Positions 7,845 through 18,186 of a stretch of 64,000 nucleotides of DNA are shown piece by piece; the stretch's first letter is position 1, and each line of letters opens with the position of its first letter. The notes under the pieces are model-generated. The model had not been told where the DNA came from, ran no database searches, and was given only the letters and a program-made list of their open reading frames with translations. The DNA comes from Microvirga guangxiensis (GTDB lineage Bacteria > Pseudomonadota > Alphaproteobacteria > Rhizobiales > Beijerinckiaceae): contig NZ_FMVJ01000009.1 in the NCBI RefSeq assembly GCF_900102135.1, positions 114,365 to 178,364 on the forward strand. Direction: 5' to 3'. The position numbers were made by a program, and so were the translations under genes.

Positions 7845-10430
7845 CTACCGACCCCGCCCCTTATCCTGCAACATCTTCCGCCGGATAATAAGCATTCTAG
7901 CACGCTGTTCTTCCTTGAGCTTTGCGCTCTTCTCGGCAGACTGCGCCTCCTTGGAAGCTATCTCCTGGTCTCTCTTTCGCTTCCTCTTCTTCTCGATCTC
8001 CTCGACCTCGTCCGACGCGCTGTTCTCGGCGGGTATAGGTTGCGGCAATGGAGGCGGAGACTGCTCCGGAGCCTTCAAGGGCGTTATCGGCGTCTTTACC
8101 GGAACTTGCTCCTTCCGAGGCAAAGTTCTTTCCATGCTGGAAGCCAGCGGCTGTGTCCGACTTGGTAGCCCCGTCTGTTTCTGTAGTACTTCCTGTTTCA
8201 GTGGTACTTCAGCCCTGAGCACCGCAGCTTTCTTAGTGGGCACCTGCGACATGCCCGTTAAAGGCCCCTGCGTCTGCGCCTGACCGGGCGACAATGACTG
8301 CTGTCGGGCAGCAGGCCTGACCTGAGCGTGGACGGGGAACTTTGGCTGTTCGTGCTTCAAATGAAGTGCCTTCGGCGCGGACGCTTTGGCAGACGGAGGC
8401 GCTTTCGTGACCGGCTCAGGCTTCCTGCCCGCATTCTTTGGATTGAAGAAGTTCGGCCCGAGAAGCCGGTCGACTGCCGAGAGCGTGCTCTTTGGCTTCT
8501 GCGGCTCCGGCGGTCGATCCGAGAGGCTTGAGTACTTTGGAAACCACTTGGCAGTCATCTCCGTCACTTCCTCAAGGGTCATGACCTGTCTCGGTTCCTC
8601 GTCCCGGACTTGGTTCTGAGGCGCCATCACATCCACCAGCTCACTGAACAGTTGCTTTTGGAACGCATGCAGGAAATTCGAACGGATATGGGCAATCTTG
8701 AGCGCCTGTTGCCGGTAATCGGCCCTGACCCTATCGGTGATCGCTTTGAAATGCTCACCCTCTGTCGCCCTGATCTCGGCAGCGACCTCTATGAGAATTC
8801 TGTCGATCTTCGTGCGCCCGGTTGGCTTTTTCAGTCGGGCCCTGGACACCATCTTGTCGGCTACGAAATCGGAAGCCCGCTTGGCTACAAGGGCGGACAG
8901 CAGAAAGCCGTGAAGGTCGGTGGCCTTGCGCATGAGCCCCTCGAACCTGGAGGTTTCCGGATGCCCTTGGCTGTGAAGGGTGTGAAGGAAAACCCGGTTG
9001 GCGTAACTGGCGCGGACGACGAGTTCGGCCGCTTCCCGGCACTCACGATGCAAATCGTCGACGGCAGCAGTCCATTGCTGACGCGCGGCCTCAAGGCCCT
9101 GCTCGGTCATCTGGCCCTTACGCTCCTTAGCGTAAATCTTCGGATCGATACGCTCCTTGGCCTTTTGGGAAAGACCCATCGCTTTGTAGGAGCGATGGTC
9201 GTATCGCTTGGAGATTCCCGCCTGTTCCAGGTGATCGTTCAGAATTTTGCTGTATCGCCGCCGCTCGGCACTGATCCAGGACGAGTGATGAACCTCTCGG
9301 TTTCGCTTCTGAATAAACGGGTGACGGTGTCTCGTTTGCCGGCGAGCGGTTTTATAGGTTTCGACAATCTCGAAATCCCAGACTGTCTCGCCTGTCGCGG
9401 GATGAACCATTCGTTTCGCCGGCCGCTCACTGAGGGCAATGTGCACATGGAAGTTCCGACGGTCATTGTGCTTGTCGGGAGCGTGGATCACGGCCCAATA
9501 CGGTAATCCGAGGCGGTCGAACTCCGCACAATACTCCTTTACAAGTTCTAGCCGCTGAGCGGGGGTGACCTCATGAGGGAGTTCAGCGATGATCCTCGTC
9601 TGGACACGACCGCCGCGCCCCAGTGAAACTTTGATCGCCCCATCCGTCTCGAAGTCTCCGATTGAATGGGCAAACTTGAGAAGTGATATGGCGTCCTCGT
9701 CCCGCAGCGTCACATCGAAAGGTGCCACGTCGGTGAGGCAGTGCTGCAACGCCTGGGCTAGGGGCGCAGGGACATCCTTGCCTGCCGCGAGATGCTCGCG
9801 CACGGCATTCCAGAAGTCAGCTCCTCTGAAAGGGTTGATGGTAAACTTGTGCCCCCGAGCGCTTTGCTCGACCTTTTCAAGCTTCTTCCAGAACTCAAGC
9901 CGCTCCTCCTTCGTATCAGCGATATTCCCAAACGACGAGACGATGATTGCGTCCTTTTCATCGACCCGCTCGGAAGCAGATACGCGTTCGATGTAGGCCT
10001 GACCGCCGGCGGCCTCCTCCTGCCCGAAGCTCATGGATTCAGGATCAACAAACGCTTCCGCGGCTCCGTCTCGTTCAATGTAACTCCCATGCTGATCTGC
10101 ACTCCCGGAAGGGGCACGACCGGCGTAAGCGGCCACAATGCGATTGCTCTTCGAGACTGACGTCACCGAGAAGTGAAAGGTCACGCCGCCGGTATCGGGC
10201 GCCTCCGGACGCGGCGCCGTTTTGAAAGCGGATGACTGGTTGAAGTCTCGTGCCGTCCTCAAGCCTGGACTGTGAAAAGCCTCAACGAGTGCCGCAAAAT
10301 TCCGGGGCGAGCTGCTTCGCCTCTCCAGTCGCTCGAGCGCGCGGCGCTCAGCTTCAGCGATCCGGCCAGCGATAGACAATCCACGAGCGAGGTCGCGGCG
10401 GACGATTTCTTCGGCTTCGTCTTGGGTCAT
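7845..10430 (-). CDS. MobA/MobL-family relaxase
   Basis: This 861-residue mobilization protein should nick the plasmid at oriT and lead the strand during conjugal transfer. The relaxase core lies in the N-terminal 400 residues. It has GVTFHFSVTSVSKSNRIVAA with a downstream Tyr (AAYAGRAPSG), the conserved RIIAELPHEVTPAQRLELV, and the metal-binding HUH motif in DRRNFHVHIAL (about residue 325-335). The C-terminal half is Lys/Pro/Gln-rich and ends in a highly charged helix, with no primase or helicase domain seen. No type IV secretion genes are in the window, so transfer would need help in trans or genes elsewhere on the replicon. Confidence 0.85.
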   Translation of the reverse strand: MTQDEAEEIVRRDLARGLSIAGRIAEAERRALERLERRSSSPRNFAALVEAFHSPGLRTARDFNQSSAFKTAPRPEAPDTGGVTFHFSVTSVSKSNRIVAAYAGRAPSGSADQHGSYIERDGAAEAFVDPESMSFGQEEAAGGQAYIERVSASERVDEKDAIIVSSFGNIADTKEERLEFWKKLEKVEQSARGHKFTINPFRGADFWNAVREHLAAGKDVPAPLAQALQHCLTDVAPFDVTLRDEDAISLLKFAHSIGDFETDGAIKVSLGRGGRVQTRIIAELPHEVTPAQRLELVKEYCAEFDRLGLPYWAVIHAPDKHNDRRNFHVHIALSERPAKRMVHPATGETVWDFEIVETYKTARRQTRHRHPFIQKRNREVHHSSWISAERRRYSKILNDHLEQAGISKRYDHRSYKAMGLSQKAKERIDPKIYAKERKGQMTEQGLEAARQQWTAAVDDLHRECREAAELVVRASYANRVFLHTLHSQGHPETSRFEGLMRKATDLHGFLLSALVAKRASDFVADKMVSRARLKKPTGRTKIDRILIEVAAEIRATEGEHFKAITDRVRADYRQQALKIAHIRSNFLHAFQKQLFSELVDVMAPQNQVRDEEPRQVMTLEEVTEMTAKWFPKYSSLSDRPPEPQKPKSTLSAVDRLLGPNFFNPKNAGRKPEPVTKAPPSAKASAPKALHLKHEQPKFPVHAQVRPAARQQSLSPGQAQTQGPLTGMSQVPTKKAAVLRAEVPLKQEVLQKQTGLPSRTQPLASSMERTLPRKEQVPVKTPITPLKAPEQSPPPLPQPIPAENSASDEVEEIEKKRKRKRDQEIASKEAQSAEKSAKLKEEQRARMLIIRRKMLQDKGRGR

Positions 10431-12478
10431 TGAATGATTCGTGAAATACGGGACACGATCATTTTATAGCCGATATCCGAATTATTTTGGATGCTACCCC
10501 TCTTTTAAATACGGATTCAGGACCATACCCGGCGAGCTACGCCCCCTGCTCTGCACTTGCACGCCAGCAAACAATCGCCTCACGAACCATTTAAGAGACT
10601 GGCGATTGATCCTCCCTTCCCGCCCTTAGAGCGCGGAAAATTTCTTGTTGTGAGAACAACCGCACCCTGCACTCCCAATTGTGCGGCGCTCCATCGCCAT
10701 GTTTATTCGTGTGGTGCCAACACCCTGCAACGTACGCAGTTGGCTGGGTGGGCCAAACTGAGCCAGAGAGCGGCAGATGCCGGAATCGCATGCGGGCGCC
10801 TGTCGTCCGCCCGTAGCCGGAGCGTTCTGTGACGGCAAGTACTTGCATAGTACTCACGACGGATGCGCTTCTTCGCGAAACGAATGCGAGGGAACGGGCG
10901 TTCAGCTCCGGCTGCCCTCGCTCCTCCGCGGCCACGATCCCCCTGGATCGTGCGATTTGGCCTCAGCCAAAGCGCGCCGGGACAGTCTCGCAGAGCCCAA
11001 TGTTTTACACGTCAGTTTTCGGAGAACCGGTAGGTGCTCCAAAACTGGGGTATTGGGCCCTAAAAATTATCCTGCCCCTTAACCCCCCTTTGGACCCCAC
11101 CTGTAGGGGGTCTGTTAACCTCAGAGGTGTTCCGACAGCCGCAGGCTATGCCCGTCGGCGGGGTAGGGTCATCCGGGACGTGAAACGGGGCCTGCGGCCC
11201 CTCCCGAGCCGAGAATGGGCCTCGGACCATGTCCTGCCAGGATCGGCCTCCAAGCCCTTCCTAGCGGGTTTGGGGACGCGCACATGTGAAAAGCGCGGCC
11301 CCGTTTGCCGCTGCAATGTATTCCGGTAGTACAAACTGGTGTGACTACGCTCAAGCGCGAACGCGGGGGAACACCCGCTATTATGGGTCGAGCGTAGCGC
11401 CAAGCTAAGAAACTGTATTCCGACCAAGCACAGAGACATGGCGTTCTTTAAACGCTCAAACACGCGGTTTTACTTTGCACGCGCGGAGTCTGGCAGGGGA
11501 ACTGGTGTGTCCCGACAGATGCACTGGAGAGATTAGGTGGCCGTCGGCACCAAAGATACAGCTGTGAAGTCATTGGATAGCGGGAAGAATGGAGAACAGG
11601 CTATTCTTCCTGCTGCCGTTCGCTTGGCCATCGGCCTACATGTCTCTCCGGACTTGTCGCGACCGTTGAAGCAAGATGGCTAACTAGACCATCGGAAGCT
11701 CCAACCCGGCAGGATCCAGACTGCCGAAATCCACATCTCGACCGAGACGACGTCACTATTCATAGAGCCGATATCATTCACCTGGTCCGGCTGTTCGTGA
11801 ATCGCGGTCGCCTTCCGAATTGCTCCACGTGAGCGCGATCAGAAGGTGTCACGATTTGGGAAGGAAGTTTAGAACAAGCCTCATTCTTTCCCTTGAACCT
11901 GCCCATCATCAGAGCCGCGCTAGATTTCTCCTGTGTCACCCGTACACAGGCCCCCTGCCTCATTAGAGCTTGCACCGTCACGGCACCGTTCAACTTTGTC
12001 TTTCGCTTGAGTCTCGCTGTCAGAGAAGAATGCTCTGAGCCCCTGTGAGCAACCCGAGAGCACCAAATTCAGTCACTGGATCCGGGCAAGAGCATCACGC
12101 ATCACATAACCCGTCCGATCAAGTCGAGCGTTTCTTCTGCAATGGAGCGCCTGCCTGTGCTCCACATCTTGACCACCTTGCGCCCCGCAAGTTTCCAAGC
12201 ATCTCCAAACTTTCAGCGACCAATGATCGTTCGATAATCGGCTGCGCGAACCATCCCCTGCGCTCAACCATTCGCTTGCCTGTCACTTTTCCGGCTTCCC
12301 GGTCAGAGCTGCCGAATACATACTCGAGGACCGACCGAGATATGCAGATTATTTCGCTTTACAAACTTACAGTTCGCAAAGATAAGAAGCTGGAAGTACC
12401 AGCTCGAGCGACCTGATGGGAGCCAGATTGTCCCATGCGCTGTCGTTGCCTCGGGCAGGCTCACAGGGGCGCACGCGA
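10431..12478. other. Gene-poor 2-kb stretch upstream of the relaxase, candidate oriT region
   Basis: I see no convincing gene in this stretch. It contains GC-rich hairpins: GACCCC (11093-11098) with GGGGTC (11107-11112), and GGGGCC (11187-11192) with GGCCCC (11196-11201). oriT of MobA/MobL plasmids usually lies just upstream of the relaxase gene, so this is the likely place, but I cannot name the nic site. A 48-codon GTG frame near 11536-11682 has a faint AbrB-like stretch and may be a gene remnant. Confidence 0.4.
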
Positions 12479-13456
12479 ATGAGCAGGCTACGAGAATTCG
12501 GCAAAGTTTACCCCTGGGGCAGCGAGCGACCCACCGTTGCTAAAGCTCGTGCACAAATGCGAAAGGCGAAACTACTTAAGGATCTCGAGGCTAGTGAAGA
12601 GATAGCGAGGCAGAGGATAGAAAAGGCAAAACAGGCAACGAGCGAGAAGATCAAAGAGGCCGAGTTGGTGATAGAGATGGTCACCCAGTATCAGGCAGAA
12701 CGTGCTCTAAAGCCTGCAAGAGATGGATCCCGCGTCTATTCAAACGTTACGTCTCCCAGCACTGGCTCACGTCATTCTGGCATCTTAACTTTCACAACTC
12801 AAAAAAATCCCGATATCTTGCGTCCCTCAGGCGATAGACATGTTTCGCTGCACAAAACTGAAGCGATCATAACGCAGGACGATCTCTTGCCACCGCGCAA
12901 CACACTTGCGCACGAGCCTCAGGCTAACTGCGCTTCAAAACAACATGCAATCAGCAACAACGATGTTCAGGCTTCCCCACTTTCCCAAGCGGGTCGGTCA
13001 ACCGGCGTCTTCCAACCCACTTCCCATCGGTCATCTGAAAAGAACGCAGAGGCATTCACCTGTCATGCTAATCAGATCCACAATGTGACTGCGGAGGGTG
13101 AGCCGCCCGATTTCGATCCGCCGGTTCCGGTCAAATGCAGGAAATCCTCACCACAACAAGATGAATTACATTGCCTGAGCCCTGGCATCCGAATAGAGAA
13201 TCCTGCTGTTGCAAAGATGATCGATGAAGGCACTGCTCCTCAAGAATTCCAAAGACTCGAGAACCGGAAGCGCGTGCTGGAAGAGGCGCTGGACGACCTC
13301 TACGCCCGTTATGACGGGGAACAGTCCAGTTGGACGACCGAAGTAGAATCCCAAAAAGAGCAGTTGGAACAGGAGCTGTATTCCATTGATCGGATGTTAG
13401 GTGAGGCCCGCGCTCAAAAGCCGAGGCCTACGAACTCACCCATGCTCACCGACTAG
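12479..13456 (+). CDS. Hypothetical coiled-coil protein
   Basis: This 325-residue protein has no recognised family. Residues 15-75 form a basic, charged helix rich in Lys, Glu and Ala (KLLKDLEASEEIARQRIEKA) that looks like a coiled coil. The middle 150 residues are Ser/Thr/Pro-rich and probably disordered. The last 80 residues form a second helical pair (EFQRLENRKRVLEEALDDLY and EQLEQELYSIDRMLGEA). The ATG at 12479 is chosen because AGGGG lies upstream; an in-frame ATG at 12416 would add 21 residues. It sits alone between the presumed oriT region and the helicase gene. Confidence 0.6.
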   Translation: MSRLREFGKVYPWGSERPTVAKARAQMRKAKLLKDLEASEEIARQRIEKAKQATSEKIKEAELVIEMVTQYQAERALKPARDGSRVYSNVTSPSTGSRHSGILTFTTQKNPDILRPSGDRHVSLHKTEAIITQDDLLPPRNTLAHEPQANCASKQHAISNNDVQASPLSQAGRSTGVFQPTSHRSSEKNAEAFTCHANQIHNVTAEGEPPDFDPPVPVKCRKSSPQQDELHCLSPGIRIENPAVAKMIDEGTAPQEFQRLENRKRVLEEALDDLYARYDGEQSSWTTEVESQKEQLEQELYSIDRMLGEARAQKPRPTNSPMLTD

Positions 13457-13994
13457 AAAGACACCTGACCGACCGGGCCCAGGATTAGCCGACAAGCACC
13501 CTATAGCCCGCCAAATTCCGGCGCCTCGGTTCTGTTGCCACTATAACTTGCTCCGCGGTCGATTTTCTCATCTATCACCAAGAGATCATAGATCTCAACA
13601 ATCAGGAACATCGCGCGTGGCTCTTGCGGCCAATATGCTCCCATTCGGGCAGTATCATACGAGATGAGATACGCGTAGCATTCAGATTCACTTTCTCGTT
13701 GCCCTTATTATGGACGCGGTCTGCATGCAGCTCACGATCAGGGGATACGAACGCGCGCGACCTGTACAACAGGCCAGCTCACACTACGGATGCTGTCGCG
13801 ATAATACAAGCCTGCAACATTGAGACTGCAAGTTCGCCGTCCTGTCTTCGAAGGTTGGCGATCTGCGTCAGCCAATAGCAGCGCCGAGCTACGGCGGAGT
13901 GGGCAGCATCCTATGCTTTGGTCAAGATGGACGCTCGTTCGACCAAGCGCCCACAGTACGTCTCAACCACCCAGTCAGGTTGCGCTAAGCCCAA
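13457..13994. other. Intergenic stretch without supported gene
   Basis: This is 538 bases between convergent genes. The open frames present are short, overlap one another and lack start signals. I see no repeat or strong terminator. Confidence 0.4.
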
Positions 13995-16418
13995 TTATTG
14001 AGCGCACAAGAAAATGTTACGAGACAAAAACGGGATTGATATTGCGCAGTACACATTATGGAGCAACTCCCTTGTCCTAACATTCCACTGAGCAGTCGGA
14101 AGATGGAAGCATTGTGCCAGACCATGTGTTTGATCACGCCAACGTTCAATTGGTATCCTACACAAGGTCCAGCCGAGTTTCTCGATCCGAGCGATGTCGG
14201 ATGCCTCTTCCAAGGGCGAGCGAAGTCCCGTGAAATAGAAACACACATCGTAACGGTCAAGTCCACGTTGTCTCTGATCGGTTCTCCGGAACCCTGCGAT
14301 AAAGCGGGGAAATTTGTGAACAGTAAATTGTCCTGAGTTCAGCCATCTGTGGACTGCTCGAAAGGCCAAATCAAGCTCGTCGTTTGACTCAACATTCGGT
14401 TCGGTAATCGGCCGAATGACAGAGGTCCGCTGCAAAGACTTCCAGTAGTCCCGGAAGGCGTGTGCTCCGTCGCTGTCACTATCGGCCAGTCGCTGGATGT
14501 CGAACGAATGATAGACCACTGTTTTTGACCGAGAGCGAGTGGCGAGCACGTTCACCCGCTGAGCCGCTCCGGGGTATGAAAGGAGCCCCAGGTGGGCAGC
14601 GAACCGGCCATGGCGGTCTGGACCATAGGTTGTCGAGACCAGAATGACGTCGCGCTCATCACCCTGCACATTCTCAAGCGCTTTTACGAACAACTTCTCA
14701 TTCCCATCGCGCCCTGCCAGATCAGCCTCTGAGAGCCCTGCGTTCGAAAGTGCGTCAGGCAAGAGCGCTAGGATAAGATCACGTTGCTTCTCGTTCATCG
14801 TGATGATACCCACCGAACGCGGGGCCGGGCCGGAGTTACGACTGTCCAGCCGCGACCGATTCTCCTTTGCGAGTTCGAGTGCATCAGAGATCAGGGCTGT
14901 GGCCTCAACGAGATTGTCTCGACTGCCACCGCGCTCATAGACAGCGTTGGGCACGAACTTGAAGTACGCGCCAAGAGTACCATCGCGGACGGGCGAGGGT
15001 AGTATGTCGAGCTCACCCTGATAGAACCGTTTGCTTGAGAATAGGATGAGGCTCTCATGCTCTGATCGATAATGTTGTCGCAACATGATCGAAGGCAACC
15101 CGCATGAGATGACGTGACCGAGCAAACTTCCGGCCATATCCGTACCGGCCGACATTTGTTTAGTTCGATTGAACAGCCTGCTTGGCGACATCTGCTGTGA
15201 GTCGCCAATAACGATCACCTGATTGGCCAATGCCGCGACAACTGCAGCATGCGAGAGGCGGATTTGCGAAGCTTCATCAATGATAACGACGTCAAACAAG
15301 AAGCGCTTTGGGATTTTGAGCGCTGCCACCGCTGGAGTCGCAATGACGAACTCGGCATCTGTAGGTAAGGAGGGCCCGTTTTCACTAAGAAGTATCGGTG
15401 AGGGAAGCTCACGAGCGGACATTGGCCATCGGGACGCAATTACATCAAGCGCAGCGGTCTTCTCTGCCGAAACGAGAACACGCTTTCCATCCCTTAGGAA
15501 ATTGGCCACCGTATTGATAATGGTCTGCGTCTTGCCCGTGCCGGGCGGTCCTTGAACGATCAACGACTGTCCTGCTCGCGCAGCGGTGATCACCTTATCC
15601 TGGCTATGATCTGCACCGACAATATGGAGATTTGGTGTTGCTGGCTGAATGGCAGGAATATCCAAGCGCCCGCCTGCGAGGACACGGAGCGCTCCCATGT
15701 TCACTAGCTCCGGACGCAACGAGAGATCAAGCGCTCGATGCATAGCCGCGCTCTTACCAGCATATAAATTAAGGTTGGCGCGAGGCTTGTAGCCAAGAAC
15801 AGTGAGTTCGCCTGCATTGCTTGGCTCAGCAACAACGAGAGCCTGGGACAGGGGCTTTGTTGGATCAATTACAATGTCAACACCCCTTGCGGCTGCGTGG
15901 AGTAAGAATGTCTCATTGGGTTCTAAAGGCCCCGAGGGCAAAATTATAAGATCATTCGAGATAGTAACAGCCAATGTGAAGAGAGGCGCGTTGCGGGCAG
16001 TCCCGTCAGACTCCCTCCAGGCGATAGCTCCGATAGCCAAGCGCAGGGTCTCAACGCCCTGCTCACTGGCGATCGCCTCCGCTTTCGCCCGGAGCGAGAT
16101 AATACTCTGTCGTAATTCTGGCGCGCTTCTCTGGGACTCCTGAGCGAGCAGCAAGGGAGCCTGACCGATCTGCAAAGTGCGGCTTTGGTGAAAGAAGGCT
16201 GTGTAGAGAAAGTCTGGATCGATGTTGAATTCGATCGAACGTCCTCGGGTGCCCTGCGGAAGGGAGATCATCTTGTTGCGTAAGCCTAAATCCGTCAGAG
16301 CACAGTGAGCATCGTTCACGAACTGGGTGGTCAGGCCTAGGGTGTGGGGTCTTTGCATCTTAATTCTCGAATCATGAATTAAAAACTCATACTCTGAATT
16401 AGATACAATTTCTCGCAC
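13995..16418 (-). CDS. Superfamily 1 DNA/RNA helicase with DUF4011-like N-terminus
   Basis: This is an 807-residue protein. Residues 40-150 resemble the DUF4011-type N-terminus (GLRNKMISLP, IEFNIDPDFLYTAFFHQSRT). The helicase core follows: Walker A GPPGTGKT (about 290-297), Walker B VVIIDEASQ (about 378), motif III VIGDSQQMSPS, LRQHYRSEHESLI, and the C-terminal motifs ENVQGDERDVILVST and RVNVLATRSRSKTVV. The last 120 residues sit where relatives carry a Vsr-like nuclease (LDRYDVCFYFTGLRSP, IEKLGWTLCRIPIERW), but the nuclease signature is poor. The GTG start at 16418 could be replaced by ATG 16358. Such helicases often appear in defence or plasmid-maintenance regions; the role here is unknown. 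Confidence 0.8.
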   Translation of the reverse strand: MREIVSNSEYEFLIHDSRIKMQRPHTLGLTTQFVNDAHCALTDLGLRNKMISLPQGTRGRSIEFNIDPDFLYTAFFHQSRTLQIGQAPLLLAQESQRSAPELRQSIISLRAKAEAIASEQGVETLRLAIGAIAWRESDGTARNAPLFTLAVTISNDLIILPSGPLEPNETFLLHAAARGVDIVIDPTKPLSQALVVAEPSNAGELTVLGYKPRANLNLYAGKSAAMHRALDLSLRPELVNMGALRVLAGGRLDIPAIQPATPNLHIVGADHSQDKVITAARAGQSLIVQGPPGTGKTQTIINTVANFLRDGKRVLVSAEKTAALDVIASRWPMSARELPSPILLSENGPSLPTDAEFVIATPAVAALKIPKRFLFDVVIIDEASQIRLSHAAVVAALANQVIVIGDSQQMSPSRLFNRTKQMSAGTDMAGSLLGHVISCGLPSIMLRQHYRSEHESLILFSSKRFYQGELDILPSPVRDGTLGAYFKFVPNAVYERGGSRDNLVEATALISDALELAKENRSRLDSRNSGPAPRSVGIITMNEKQRDLILALLPDALSNAGLSEADLAGRDGNEKLFVKALENVQGDERDVILVSTTYGPDRHGRFAAHLGLLSYPGAAQRVNVLATRSRSKTVVYHSFDIQRLADSDSDGAHAFRDYWKSLQRTSVIRPITEPNVESNDELDLAFRAVHRWLNSGQFTVHKFPRFIAGFRRTDQRQRGLDRYDVCFYFTGLRSPLEEASDIARIEKLGWTLCRIPIERWRDQTHGLAQCFHLPTAQWNVRTRELLHNVYCAISIPFLSRNIFLCAQ

Positions 16419-16947
16419 CCTATGCCTATTGGGATTGAGACCTGCTGCTCAGGCTGCTTGGGCTGCCCGGTGGGCAGTGGACTCTGTACAGCGCCTTGCT
16501 TCCCGATGAGCGTTTTCTCGGGACGCCCTCAACGCGAGGTTCTTCGCTCACACCCCTGATAACGCTCGCGATCCTCGGCACTCGGGACGGCTACTCAAAC
16601 TTTAACTAGATTTGGTTTTTTGCGGCTGGGCTGCGGCAAGCGAAAAGACATAGCCGATCGGAGGCGTTTGAGCCTGGGATCGGGCGATTTGATTAACCCT
16701 CGCAAGAGCGTTCCCTCTGCCACATCAGCACGGAATGGCCCGGTGATGCGAGCCAGTCTGGTGAACGCGATTCCTTGATAAGTTCAGGTGTAACGAATCC
16801 GCTGCGCGGGAGCAGTGGAAGCAGCGTGGATAGCCTTGGCCCTGAACTCCAGGCACGCCCACCTCCAACTATCTCAGCGGAGAGGAAATGCGAGAGGTCA
16901 AACCTCTCGCAAATGCCCCTTACCGTCGGAGGATCGCAGCCAGCCCT
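16419..16947. other. Intergenic stretch without supported gene
   Basis: This is 529 bases upstream of the helicase gene and downstream of a minus-strand operon. Short plus-strand frames lack protein character. The helicase promoter must lie near 16430-16500, but I cannot assign boxes. Confidence 0.4.
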
Positions 16948-17313
16948 CTATTTGGCTGCGCGTTTGAACATTCCATCGGCCTCAGCCTGAGCGTGCGCGA
17001 AGACGTTGTATGTATGGTGATGCTCGGCAGTGACTTCGACAAAGATACCGCCAATGCTGTCCACGTTCAGAGCCAGCGATGAGAGTGCAACAGCATCTTT
17101 AGCCGACAGCTTCATTCCTTCAAAATCCTTCCCGTAACGCCCCGAATTGTAAAGCTGTAAGGTGGCCGCCAAGACAGACATTTGGATTTCCTTGGGAGTG
17201 AAGCTCGCCAGCTTTTGCAGGCTCTCACTGAAATCCTCGCTTATCTGCTGCAGCAGGCTATCATCCGGATCGGAGATAGGAACAGCATCATGGACATGCA
17301 ATTGGTCTGTCAT
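16948..17313 (-). CDS. Hypothetical protein, second gene of the ParA/TraL-like operon
   Basis: This 121-residue protein has no recognised domain. It is acidic at the N-terminus, with a helix-rich middle (SLQKLASFTPKEIQMSVLAA, then KLSAKDAVALSSLALNVDSI) and a His-rich segment AEHHHTYNVFAHAQAEADGM. The ATG at 17313 has an AAAGG about 8 bases upstream; a GTG at 17322 is an alternative. It starts 39 bases after the stop of the ATPase gene and is very likely cotranscribed with it. Confidence 0.6.
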   Translation of the reverse strand: MTDQLHVHDAVPISDPDDSLLQQISEDFSESLQKLASFTPKEIQMSVLAATLQLYNSGRYGKDFEGMKLSAKDAVALSSLALNVDSIGGIFVEVTAEHHHTYNVFAHAQAEADGMFKRAAK

Positions 17314-17352
17314 AGTACTCACCTTTCTATTTTCTGCATTTCCATGCTGTCT

Positions 17353-18186
17353 TCAAGTTCTCTGGGAGGTCAAAGCTGGATGGAAGGCCTTCGTGGTTAA
17401 ATACATCCATTCAACAAAGTCCTTCTCCGCGGCTGAACTCTTAAAGACACTCAGCGCGAAACGGGTTGCATAATCGCGATATGTAAGGCTTCGCATGGTC
17501 TTGAGAGAAATATACTCAGTTTGCATCCTCTGCCAAACGGAGGATATGCAGCGCTCCATTCTGACACTGCAGGCCTTTACAGCCGCAATGAGCTTCGCGA
17601 GTTCTTTGTACTCTAGAGCATCCCGGATACCGTCGAACTTCCCTTCGTGCTCATTGAAGACAACGATGTACTTGGCGATCGGCAGGTGCTCCTGTTTCGC
17701 CTCTGCCAATCGGATCAGGTCGCAGGCATCAATGAGACTCTGAGCTTGCGCTGTAACCGGGATGACGAGCCAAATCGGGGGCGCCGTCCTAAGAATACGC
17801 CCCGCATTGGTTTCAGTTGCCCATTCCCAGATTCCTGGCAGGACATTCGCTCCAACGTCCACAAGGAGATTGCCTTCGCTGAGACCCTCACCGAGACGCT
17901 CCCAGTAATTCAGGGCCGCGTCCTGATCAGAACGGATAGACTGAAGCGTCGCGCCAATGCCGAGTTCTTCTACATCGTCATCGGGCTCCAGAAAGCGGGC
18001 AAGCTTTGACTTTGCTGCAGCGCCTTTTGCTGTTGCTGTGTCAGCAGCCATGATCTTGAGCGGTTCACCACATTCTTTGAATGTATATTGCAAGACCTGT
18101 GACACCAGTGTTTTTCCCTGACCACCCGTGCGCGTACCAACTATAATGGATTGTTTGCCTTCGTGGCCGTGAGCGAGCTTACTCAT
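17353..18186 (-). CDS. ParA/TraL-like P-loop ATPase
   Basis: This 277-residue protein has a deviant Walker A motif of the ParA/MinD superfamily near residue 17 (GTRTGGQGKTLVSQ), a second acidic strand KIMAADTATA, and a Walker-B-like strand NLLVDVGANVLPG. This layout, with an Asp-Val-Gly-Ala strand, is closest to the TraL/StbB ATPases found beside relaxase genes, rather than to the RepA partitioning ATPase of this replicon. It may help plasmid transfer or positioning (inference). It is the first gene of a two-gene minus-strand operon, and the upstream gap contains two palindromes. Confidence 0.65.
   Translation of the reverse strand: MSKLAHGHEGKQSIIVGTRTGGQGKTLVSQVLQYTFKECGEPLKIMAADTATAKGAAAKSKLARFLEPDDDVEELGIGATLQSIRSDQDAALNYWERLGEGLSEGNLLVDVGANVLPGIWEWATETNAGRILRTAPPIWLVIPVTAQAQSLIDACDLIRLAEAKQEHLPIAKYIVVFNEHEGKFDGIRDALEYKELAKLIAAVKACSVRMERCISSVWQRMQTEYISLKTMRSLTYRDYATRFALSVFKSSAAEKDFVEWMYLTTKAFHPALTSQRT

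Noticed and set aside
11536..11682. 48-codon GTG frame with a faint AbrB-like pattern (GEQAILPAAVRLAIG)
   Set aside because: Too short and too weak; no partner toxin and no ribosome binding site.
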